From Glandiceps talaboti (lineage: Eukaryota; Hemichordata; Enteropneusta; Spengelidae), in the NCBI RefSeq assembly GCF_964340395.1, contig NC_135557.1, positions 23,997,875 to 24,061,874 of the forward strand: a DNA stretch of 64,000 bases, written 5' to 3'. The position numbers and the translations under genes were made by a program. Positions within the stretch are counted from its first letter, which is position 1; each line of letters opens with the position of its first letter. Positions 1 to 64,000 of this stretch are shown here, in pieces. The notes below the pieces were generated by a model that was not told the DNA's origin, searched no databases, and worked only from the letters and a program-made list of their open reading frames with translations.

Positions 1-990
1 ATTCTGGCTAATGCTAAGTGGACCTAGAGTGGCTAGATCCTCAGCATGGTCAGACATATCCCGCAGATAATAGCTAATAAACGAATTAGGAGATCTCCAC
101 GTGCCTGCTTGTAAAATGTCAGTCACTGGCACGCCTGATCTGAGGGCCCATGAGGCAGCAATAGCTCTTACCTCATGAGCTGTGACTCTGTGAGGAGATA
201 AATGATCCTGTTGGGCTTCTACGTAAGCCCACTTGACAGTATCAACAATCCATTTAGAAATATCTGCTGGGGAGCAGTCATCTTTAACTGAAGGGGGAAA
301 CGGGATGAACAGCCGAGTCCTACCCTTCCTAAATGACTTAGATCGGTCTAAATACCAGCGAAGTGCTCTCACTGGACATAGAGTCCGTTCTACTTTGTCT
401 CGCCCAACAAAGTCATCCAATGACTTGATCATAATCGGATTAGGCACTGACCCCAAAACCTGGTTCTTGGCCAGAAATCCTGGTGCAGTATGCATTACTG
501 CTGCTGTCCGAGAGAGATTAAAATGACCCTCACTAATACAGAGGGCATGGATTGCACTACGCCTTCTCCCAGATGCCAAGGCAACAAGAAAAACTGTTTT
601 AAGAGTAAGTGCTTTCAGTGACACAGAACCCATGGGCTCGAAAGGGGGTTCCTGTAACACTCGTAAAACCAGTGGCAGACTCCACTGTGGAACTGTTTGT
701 CTAGAGGGAGGACGCTTAAGAAGGAAGTGGCGAATCATGTTGGAGAGGATTTTGTCCTGTCCAAAATCCTCTCCTCCAATACTTTTAATGGTGGCTGCAA
801 TGGCTGACCGATATACTTTAATAGTATTGGGAGAGTACTTTTTTGTGACGAAAAGAAAAAGAAGGAAGTCAGCTAACTGCCTGTTAGTGACTTTGACAGG
901 ACTAATCTGTTTTCTGTCACACCAACTACAGAAGAATTGCCATTTCTCATTGTATGTAGCCAGTGTACTGGGTCTCTGAGGTCTGGCAAT
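1..990 (-). CDS. DIRS tyrosine recombinase, C-terminus cut by window edge
   Basis: Reading the minus strand, one frame stays open from about 990 to base 1, some 330 codons. It shows a SAM-like N-terminal core-binding region (STLATYNEKWQFFCSWC), the first catalytic Arg in ALASGRRRSAIHAL, the H-x-x-R box in HRVTAHEVRAIAASWA, and the likely Tyr nucleophile in SYYLRD. This enzyme integrates the circular DIRS cDNA without target duplication. The start is uncertain: the first residues overlap the end of the RT frame with no clear ATG. Confidence 0.82.
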   Translation of the reverse strand, partial: MARPQRPSTLATYNEKWQFFCSWCDRKQISPVKVTNRQLADFLLFLFVTKKYSPNTIKVYRSAIAATIKSIGGEDFGQDKILSNMIRHFLLKRPPSRQTVPQWSLPLVLRVLQEPPFEPMGSVSLKALTLKTVFLVALASGRRRSAIHALCISEGHFNLSRTAAVMHTAPGFLAKNQVLGSVPNPIMIKSLDDFVGRDKVERTLCPVRALRWYLDRSKSFRKGRTRLFIPFPPSVKDDCSPADISKWIVDTVKWAYVEAQQDHLSPHRVTAHEVRAIAASWALRSGVPVTDILQAGTWRSPNSFISYYLRDMSDHAEDLATLGPLSISQN

Positions 991-3218
991 AATGGCTGCA
1001 GACTCTCTAGAAAAGCCTTTCTCCATGAGGGATTGTTCGACAACCGAAACACGTGAAGATGGAACATCTCTGGGTTCGGGTGAATGATGTTCCTGTCCTG
1101 TGTCATTAGATCCTCTCTCAGTGGGATTTTGAGAGGAGGCGCAATCAACAGATTGAGAATGGTTGGGAACCATGCCTTGGTGGGCCAAAGAGGTGCCACT
1201 AGAAAAATCATTGGCCCCTCTTCCTGGATTTTCCTGAGAACTCTGGGCAGCAGAATGATTGGTGGAAAGGCATATGCCATTATCCCCTCCCATGACATGG
1301 AGAGAGCATCCACCGCCATTGCCCTTGGATCTGGTACTGGGGATACATACACTGGTAGTTTCCTGTTCTTGTGTGTGGCAAAGAGATCCATTGATGGGCG
1401 ACCCCAACAATGGAAAATCTGATCTACTACACTCTGTGGTAGTTCCCATTCGGTTTGTCGTATCCGACGCCGACGGGACAGTGCATCGGCTATCCCATTC
1501 AGCCTGCCTGGTAGGTGTCTGGCTATTAGCGTAATCTTTTTGTCCTGACACCATAGCATTAGATCCCACAACAGATAACATAGAGTTGGGGAGACTGTCC
1601 CCCCCAATTTGTTTATGTAAGCAACTACTGTTGTGTTGTCTGAGTGTACTAATATGCAATGCCCCCTTACCAGAAACTCTAATTTCTGGAGGGCCAGGAA
1701 CACTGCTTTCAGCTCTAGCCAGTTTATGTGGTGACAGCGTTCGGTTAAATTCCACCGACCTGCTGTCATATGACCTGCCACATGCGCCCCCCATCCCTCG
1801 TTTGACGCATCGGTGAATAAGGAGATGTCGGGGTTGGGGGGTACGAGTGACCTCCCCCTCAATAAATTCGCCGTGTTCAGCCACCAGTTGAGATGAAGCC
1901 GAAGAGAGGGACGAATAGGGATAGAAGTCTGCAATGGCTGACTGGATGGGCGCCAAAGCGCTAATAGGTACAACTGGATCGGGCGCGCTCTTAGTCGTGC
2001 CCAAGGGGTGATGTCTATAAATGAGTTCATCAGCCCCAGGAGAGATAACAGACTCCTTGCTACTATTGAGCGTTGTAGAAGGATGGACCGAATGAAAGTT
2101 AACAGTTTGTTGATTCGGTCCTCGGTTGGGCAAACAACTCCCAATTCCGTCAGCAATCTCATTCCCACAAAGGTCATGTCCTGGGTGGGAGTCAAACATG
2201 ATTTCTCTTGACTGAGAATAAATCCTAGTCCTTGGAGAAGATCTGTCGTCATGGCCACTTGAGTGGCTAGTACGACCCGTTCCTTCCCCCTCAGTAACCA
2301 ATCGTCTAAATAGGGGTGTAACAGAATTGATTGTTGGTGTAACCACGCCACTGGCACTGCCGCCACCCGTGTAAACACTCGTGGTGCTGTTGCCAGACCG
2401 AAGGGGAGAACTGTGTATTCGTAAACCTGTCCGTCGATTGCAAAACGGAGGTACTTGTAGTAGACAGGGTGAATAGGTATATGGAAATAAGCGTCCTTTA
2501 AATCTATGGACGCCATCCAATCGCCTGGCTGAATGGCAGCCAACACCGCTCTGGGTGTTTCCATTTGAAACTTGGGGACTACAAGATACCGATTGAGAAC
2601 GGAGAGGTTGAGAATTGGTCTCCAGCCTCCCGACTTTTTGGGGACCAGAAACATGTGGTTGAAAAACCCTGGTCCCTCTTTTTTTTGGTTGACTGTACGA
2701 ATAGCAGCCTTTTCTAAAAGACCTTGAATGGCCTCCCTTAAGGCAAGAACCCGATCTGGTTGCCTTGGTAACGGGGTAACTATAACCTTCGTTGACAGTG
2801 GAGGCTGTGACACGAAGTCTAGGATGTATCCGTCTCTTACTGTATTTAGCACCCAACTGTCGGATGATATTGCGGACCAGTTTTGTGCATAGAAACGGAG
2901 TCGTCCCCCCACTGGACTTTGCTGTGCTGGTGGGGGGACAGTGAGAGTGGTTATTGGGTCAGGAGCGCTGAGCACTCCCTGACCCCCTACCTGCAGAATC
3001 CGAGAACGGTCTGGGCATGTTGTCGGTCTTAGGCTTAGACACATTACCTCGTCCCCTACCCCTATTAAAAGTCTTGGACTTGTAAGGAACACTGGGTTGC
3101 TTGCCTCGTCCAACGGGCACTGGTCGATTGCCAGCTTGTTTTGCCCTAGGCTGTTGTACACGGGGTGTAGGAGGTTTATCCCATAGTAGGCGTTCTCGCT
3201 GTTTAGCCTCACTGGCAC
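873..3218 (-). CDS. DIRS RT / RNase H / DAM-methylase polyprotein
   Basis: A frame of 781 codons. Reverse transcriptase lies at about residues 180-370 with SIDLKDAYFHIPIH and the active-site YLDDWLL. RNase H follows with FTDASNEGWGAHV, the ELKA glutamate and HSDNTTVV. A DAM/N6-adenine methyltransferase-like domain typical of DIRS covers the C-terminal quarter (PSMDLFATHKNRKLPVYVSP). The stop lies inside the start of the recombinase frame, so the ORFs overlap. The first ATG (3,218) lies inside ORF1, so translation probably depends on reinitiation or frameshifting. Confidence 0.9.
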   Translation of the reverse strand: MPVRLNSENAYYGINLLHPVYNSLGQNKLAIDQCPLDEASNPVFLTSPRLLIGVGDEVMCLSLRPTTCPDRSRILQVGGQGVLSAPDPITTLTVPPPAQQSPVGGRLRFYAQNWSAISSDSWVLNTVRDGYILDFVSQPPLSTKVIVTPLPRQPDRVLALREAIQGLLEKAAIRTVNQKKEGPGFFNHMFLVPKKSGGWRPILNLSVLNRYLVVPKFQMETPRAVLAAIQPGDWMASIDLKDAYFHIPIHPVYYKYLRFAIDGQVYEYTVLPFGLATAPRVFTRVAAVPVAWLHQQSILLHPYLDDWLLRGKERVVLATQVAMTTDLLQGLGFILSQEKSCLTPTQDMTFVGMRLLTELGVVCPTEDRINKLLTFIRSILLQRSIVARSLLSLLGLMNSFIDITPWARLRARPIQLYLLALWRPSSQPLQTSIPIRPSLRLHLNWWLNTANLLRGRSLVPPNPDISLFTDASNEGWGAHVAGHMTAGRWNLTERCHHINWLELKAVFLALQKLEFLVRGHCILVHSDNTTVVAYINKLGGTVSPTLCYLLWDLMLWCQDKKITLIARHLPGRLNGIADALSRRRRIRQTEWELPQSVVDQIFHCWGRPSMDLFATHKNRKLPVYVSPVPDPRAMAVDALSMSWEGIMAYAFPPIILLPRVLRKIQEEGPMIFLVAPLWPTKAWFPTILNLLIAPPLKIPLREDLMTQDRNIIHPNPEMFHLHVFRLSNNPSWRKAFLESLQPLLPDLRDPVHWLHTMRNGNSSVVGVTENRLVLSKSLTGS

Positions 3219-5289
3219 GTGCTGCTAGCGCAGTGAGACGACCATCAAACAGACTGGTTGTGGCAATAGGAGCTAAACGAGCTTCCTGTTTCAACTCGGA
3301 AGACAATGAAACAGATTTGCGTTTCAAAAAGGCATCCCTCTCCATTAATTGGAGAGTTGTATACTCTCTGCAAGCAGACTCTGCTATATGAGACAAACCC
3401 TTATCCACAATCTCAATAATTCGAGATACTTTAGGACTATTGAGATTTACAGCCTGAAGTTCTTTGAATAGAACAGCTAGGAACCAGTTCAGTGTTGACG
3501 TTACACAAAGTTGTTGATGTGCCGAATCACCCAACTTTTTAATGTGAGCTTTGTCTATATAGACAGCTCTGAACGATGATGGATCCTGATCCACTGCGTC
3601 CACATCACCATCCAGTGGGGGGTGTGAACATGCTGGTTGTGATGAATGAGTGCGGTATGCCTTACCCCCATAACGAAACCATGGATAGGCCCCAGCTCGT
3701 AAGGCTGTATGGTCCTTTCCACTGCCGACCACTTCCTGGTAAATCTTATCATGAAGAGGCTGAACCAGAGATGAATAAGGCAATGACAAGGGGGTTGACT
3801 GGTCTTTGGGATTGCTAGCCCGTAAGGCAGCACCAGTTTCAGACAAAGGAGGAAGAACCAAATTAGGAGGGGTGCACTCAGCTGGGAAGTGTGAGTAAAC
3901 CCATTGAATACAATCCTTGTATGCAAACACTGGTTCTTCTTCCCTACATGGGGAAGAGGCTCGAGAGATTGTTGGACTGTGACCTCTTGACCTCTCTTCC
4001 TCCCCTGAGGATTCCCCAAAATCCTTGCTATGAGATGCTGCAACTGAAATAGCATCAGGATCAGTCATCCTCTCCCTGTGAGAAACACGTTGAGAACTTA
4101 AAGGAGTGGCACCCCCTGTGCTCATATCAGATGTGGGTGCCCCCACACGTGTTAATTCTGGGTGGAGAGCCGCTACAGCCTCTAAAACTGCCTGTCTAAT
4201 GACTTCTGTATCAATAGAAGCAGGCTGATGATAAGCTGAACGACTTGCCGGTTCTGGCCGTTGGTGGCGCTCTACACCATGCCGGCTCTCGTCATAGTAA
4301 GCATGTCGACGATCCAAATCAATGCGTCGTTCATGTTCATAGTGACGTCGGTAACGCCTTCTGTCACCCGACGGTGATGTCGATGATGAATGTCGACGCC
4401 TATACCGTTTAGAACGTCTATAATAAGACGACCTAGAACTGGGTGACTCGGAACTGGAAGAACGATAATGCTTTCGTTTGTGTGACCTCTGACCTCGACC
4501 TGATTTCTTATGTCGAGAGAGAGACCTACCTCGCCTGCTTTTATAGCGACGAGGACTGTAATCCGAATGAGAAGATGACGAGACCGTACTATCATGACTC
4601 TCACGTCTCCTCCGCCTACACGGGGACGGAGAACGTGAACGTAAAACTGAACGATGTCGCGGTGAAAGACGCACAGACACTCGTTCATCGCCAGGCATTG
4701 GTAATACAGCATTATTAGTAGTATTACTTGGCGTATTACCTAACAATGGCTCTCGAAAAGTCTCCGTTCTCATAACATTGGAGCCACTACCTAGACTGGT
4801 AGACAAACAGGGAGCCGGTTCAGTACCGTTACCTTGACTACCGACACAGGCAGATCGCGTTGAACCAGTGTCAGACTTACGATTGCCTATTAACGGAGAG
4901 TCGTTACGATCAGACTGGTTGTGAAGGTGCTGAGTTAACGAACCGCCATTCACCCCAGTTGACGTAGAGGTACTAGTTTCGCCCTGAAAAGGACGGTTTT
5001 GCCCAGTCGGTGCAGTCTTACCTGTTGTTGAATCTGAAAGGGAAGACATAGCATGGCCTGCACCGGCTGGCGAAGTACTAGACAAAATGGACCTACCTTT
5101 GCGACGCGTCTCCTTACCTTTGCCGTGATCAACGCTCGAACCGAGCTCGGCCCACAATAGCGGGTCCCACGACATACACACAGTGCACGGAGCATCGCTA
5201 GAACACTGCCGACAATTCCGGCAGACAGAATGGTCATCCCGATTTGCCATAGAATGACCGCAATCCCCTTTCTTCTTACCCTTAGGCAT
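2959..5289 (-). CDS. DIRS ORF1, Gag-like protein
   Basis: A frame of about 776 codons from the ATG at 5,289 (MPKGKKKGDCGHSM). The N-terminus has a Cys-rich zinc-knuckle-like cluster (CRNCRQC, then CTVC). A long Arg/Ser-rich centre, about residues 220-340, resembles an RS domain. The C-terminal third ends in a basic Gly/Arg tail. The open frame extends above 5,289 only through a GTG, so I take the ATG. It overlaps the RT frame by about 260 bp. Its role is inferred: DIRS ORF1 is the presumed nucleic-acid-binding structural protein. Confidence 0.8.
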   Translation of the reverse strand: MPKGKKKGDCGHSMANRDDHSVCRNCRQCSSDAPCTVCMSWDPLLWAELGSSVDHGKGKETRRKGRSILSSTSPAGAGHAMSSLSDSTTGKTAPTGQNRPFQGETSTSTSTGVNGGSLTQHLHNQSDRNDSPLIGNRKSDTGSTRSACVGSQGNGTEPAPCLSTSLGSGSNVMRTETFREPLLGNTPSNTTNNAVLPMPGDERVSVRLSPRHRSVLRSRSPSPCRRRRRESHDSTVSSSSHSDYSPRRYKSRRGRSLSRHKKSGRGQRSHKRKHYRSSSSESPSSRSSYYRRSKRYRRRHSSSTSPSGDRRRYRRHYEHERRIDLDRRHAYYDESRHGVERHQRPEPASRSAYHQPASIDTEVIRQAVLEAVAALHPELTRVGAPTSDMSTGGATPLSSQRVSHRERMTDPDAISVAASHSKDFGESSGEEERSRGHSPTISRASSPCREEEPVFAYKDCIQWVYSHFPAECTPPNLVLPPLSETGAALRASNPKDQSTPLSLPYSSLVQPLHDKIYQEVVGSGKDHTALRAGAYPWFRYGGKAYRTHSSQPACSHPPLDGDVDAVDQDPSSFRAVYIDKAHIKKLGDSAHQQLCVTSTLNWFLAVLFKELQAVNLNSPKVSRIIEIVDKGLSHIAESACREYTTLQLMERDAFLKRKSVSLSSELKQEARLAPIATTSLFDGRLTALAARASEAKQRERLLWDKPPTPRVQQPRAKQAGNRPVPVGRGKQPSVPYKSKTFNRGRGRGNVSKPKTDNMPRPFSDSAGRGSGSAQRS

Positions 5290-5864
5290 GATGATAGGGA
5301 GAAATAAAAAACAATGTATCAATAAACGGTATATACGAAAGGCGGGTAATAAAACCGCCCACACTACCACGATCTAGAAAACGAAAATCTTCACAGAAAA
5401 AGTGAAGAAAAATCAGCGAACAGATTTACAAAAAGGTTGCTAGACAATATATTGTCAACAAAACCGCAAACCACAAAAAATCACTGATCAGCAGGGGAAA
5501 AACACCGGGTTTCTGGTACACTAGATAACACTACGTGTTTCACACTGTGTTCCAAAAAAAGCAACTGGTCTTCCAACGTTGAGGGCAGTAATTGTAGGAG
5601 GAGGTAGATTAATAAAGTTTTTATTGGAAAAGCATCGGGAATTGCAAGCAAATCCTATTGTAAGAATATTTAGGTGAGTATCTTTCCGGAAACAGAATTT
5701 AAAAGAATTTATTACAAAAGTGGGGCCAAGATCTCGTCAATTCATACTTCCCTCACCAAATTGAAGGTGAACATGAAAAATAAATGGCTTGGCCCTTTGG
5801 GTAGATAATCCTTTTATTACATCACACCAATGTCCACACACAAAATTCATTCTCAAGTTGACTG

Positions 5865-6165
5865 ATATCTAGATATTATTTCACATTTTTCTTTGTTCAG
5901 CCAAGGAAAATACAAGTGACCGAAGGGGCTTTACTCGTAACCTATGGGTTCTGTCACTACTCATCTAGCGACTCGTAGTGACAGAACCCTTAGGTTACGA
6001 GTATTTTCAGGCTGAATGAAGAAAACTATTGGGAATAATATAATTATACCAGTACCAGTAATGTCAAAGAAAAACAGGGAAAGTAATGGTAATTTTGAGA
6101 GTTTTGACTCCTATTTCAATCACAGCAGAACCAGTGATATAGACACATGTTGTCGTGACATAGAT
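5865..6165. repeat. Foldback (MITE-like) element, family A copy 1
   Basis: A hairpin whose arms both read TACTCGTAACCTA-like, then GTTCTGTCACTA, around a short loop near 5,960. It is flanked by 'ttcagcc..gaaaat' and its mirror 'ttttcaggctgaatgaag'. The same modules recur at 6,330-6,720, 55,905-56,160 and 58,650-58,935. Confidence 0.65.
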
Positions 6166-6329
6166 ATATGCGTGTTGTCGTGATGTACACTGCACGAAAG
6201 GGTGACGTTTCCAGTTCCGTAGACAGAAAGGTCACAATCCCGAAATGCTACATTTCCACTGTGACCGTCATGTATACAAACCGGATTTACCACTTTTCAT
6301 GCAGCGACCAGGGTATAAATTACGTATTA

Positions 6330-6720
6330 TTTTGTTCAGCTTGGGATGTGCATGGTATAAGTTATTATACCGTGCACAGGCCTATAGATATTCTTTTTGA
6401 ACAGAAAATATGGATCATATACCCTGTCACTACAACCCATGCTGCGTCATGGTGCATCAGTGGTTCTGCAGTACTCAAACTACGAGTCAAATGTTCCATA
6501 TCACTACTACTTTTCCTGATTTTTCATGAATTATGCTTGAGGGGGTATAATTCTATTACTCCCCAATATTTTTCTTCAGTCAGCTGGAAAATGCTAGTGA
6601 CCTAAGGGTTTGTCACAATTCGTCGATCAAATTTACTCTCAGTGACAAGACCATTTAGGTCACATGCATTTTTCTTGGCTGAACGAAGATTAACATTAGT
6701 TAATAATATCTAAATACTCA
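6330..6720. repeat. Foldback element, family A copy 2
   Basis: Shares with the other copies the 'gagtcaaa.gttc' segment, the 'cccaatatttttcttcagtcagc' segment, the GTGACCTAAGGGT motif and the mirrored 'ggctgaacgaag' end. Confidence 0.6.
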
Positions 6721-6721
6721 C

Positions 6722-63480
<56,759 letters not shown>

Positions 63481-63569
63481 CTGTCAAATTAACAAAATGA
63501 TTTGACAGAAATTAACAAAATGATTCAAAAGAGATTCATCAGCTTGGTTTCACACTATAAATGATTAGG

Positions 63570-63880
63570 TTATTCATGACAGATTCTTTGCATTAGCAGT
63601 TCAAGTGCAACTTTCCCGACTTGGTGAGCCAGCAAGTCGAGTGTCATAAGAATTGTTTGCATCTCGAAAGCTATTTGCAAAACACTGATAATGGGTCAGT
63701 AAAACTGATAACAACTGATATGACATTAGGGGCTTCTAACTTACATATTGAGCTTAGCTTTGCCTGATGTGTTAAGTAATAGTGCTTATCACATTTGTAA
63801 ATATTGCCAACAAACATTATTCAGTGATAAGAAAGATAAGAAACCCTACTTCCTAGCTAATGGCTTGATTCTGTAATGAA
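63570..63880. repeat. Repeat family C, uninterrupted copy
   Basis: Acts as the empty site for the 2.6-kb insertion at 37,090-39,665. It lies upstream of the first dynein exon in the window. Confidence 0.75.
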
Positions 63881-64000
63881 ATACACTAAGTACATTGTCC
63901 AAATATTTTGTCTAGACTCAATTGTCTCCTTCATTGGACTGACTACTTTGGCCAAATATGAATGACATGATGTGGTTATTACATTGGGGGTTGCAGCTGC

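Larger units (their letters stand above)
1..5370 (-). mobile_element. DIRS-type tyrosine-recombinase retrotransposon (3' end off window)
   Basis: Three overlapping minus-strand frames follow DIRS order: a Gag-like ORF, an RT/RNase H/DAM-methylase ORF, and a tyrosine recombinase in place of a DDE integrase. All three read open, so the copy looks young. It sits in the dynein intron after exon 43 and in the gene's own orientation. I could not fix the 5' terminus, which is probably between 5,290 and about 5,600; the inverted terminal repeat and internal complementary region expected of DIRS fall at or beyond the edge. The DAM domain argues for DIRS rather than Ngaro. Confidence 0.9.
5371..6721. 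other. Intron after dynein exon 43: DIRS 5' flank and foldback repeats
   Basis: Non-coding. It probably contains the DIRS 5' terminal repeat (to about 5,600) and two copies of the foldback repeat family listed separately. I see no gene. Confidence 0.6.

Noticed and set aside
1-985. Plus-strand frames at 233-526 and 632-979
   Set aside because: Antisense to the DIRS recombinase frame, which carries the motifs of its family.
6100-6605. 145-codon plus-strand frame as a gene
   Set aside because: Overlaps foldback repeat copies, has no recognisable domain and runs antisense to the host gene.

Overview
The window is nuclear DNA of an invertebrate animal, most likely marine, rich in introns and transposons and AT-rich. 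The evidence is many small GT-AG exons, an axonemal dynein gene, a DIRS retrotransposon, tRNA-derived SINEs, MITE-like foldbacks and intronic minisatellites. I cannot tell deuterostome from lophotrochozoan.

Host gene. The whole window lies inside one minus-strand gene for an outer-arm axonemal dynein heavy chain of the DNAH5/DNAH8 type. I place 43 exons from 63,480 down to 6,722. In protein order they give the late tail (DHC_N1), the linker (DHC_N2), AAA1 (GPAGTGKT), AAA2 (GPSGAGKS), AAA3 (GEQGTAKT), AAA4 (GVGGSGKQ) and the start of the coiled-coil stalk. The 5' end lies above 64,000 and the 3' end below 1, so everything else here is intronic.

Region by region. (1) 1 to about 5,290: DIRS-type tyrosine-recombinase retrotransposon, same orientation as the gene, with three overlapping and apparently open frames (Gag-like, RT/RNase H/DAM, tyrosine recombinase); the last runs off the window edge. 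(2) 6,722-8,900: four dynein exons (stalk start and AAA4). (3) 8,901-30,548: a giant intron of about 21.6 kb holding the main discovery, a 20.3-kb virus-like element at 10,188-30,447. Its terminal inverted repeats begin AGTAGTATAATAA, and it is flanked by a 6-bp target duplication (GGAAAT), as in Polinton/Maverick elements. It is a near-perfect giant palindrome: two arms of about 6.2 kb, each carrying the same nine genes, joined through a unique centre of about 175 bp. The genes include an A32/FtsK-HerA-like packaging ATPase, a probable major capsid protein, a putative VLTF3-like late transcription factor, and membrane and coiled-coil proteins. No DNA polymerase, integrase or protease is present. 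Two later transposons landed in the right arm: a 5.1-kb insertion at a TTAA target and a 2.2-kb insertion with a 7-bp duplication. (4) 30,549-51,143: exons for AAA4 back through the linker, with nested repeats, including a 2.6-kb insertion in a repeat whose empty copy lies at 63.6-63.9 kb. (5) 51,600-54,540: a minisatellite of about 36 units of 78-80 bp in one intron. (6) 54,747-63,480: tail exons with SINEs, foldbacks and simple repeats.

Interpretation. The virus-like element looks like a defective, snap-back (fold-back) genome of a protein-primed Polinton/adintovirus-like virus. One genome end seems to have been duplicated head to head, so both termini carry the same TIR, and it then integrated like a normal genome. 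Each arm has since decayed separately. Arm homology, TSDs and termini are read directly from sequence; protein families are assigned from motifs only.
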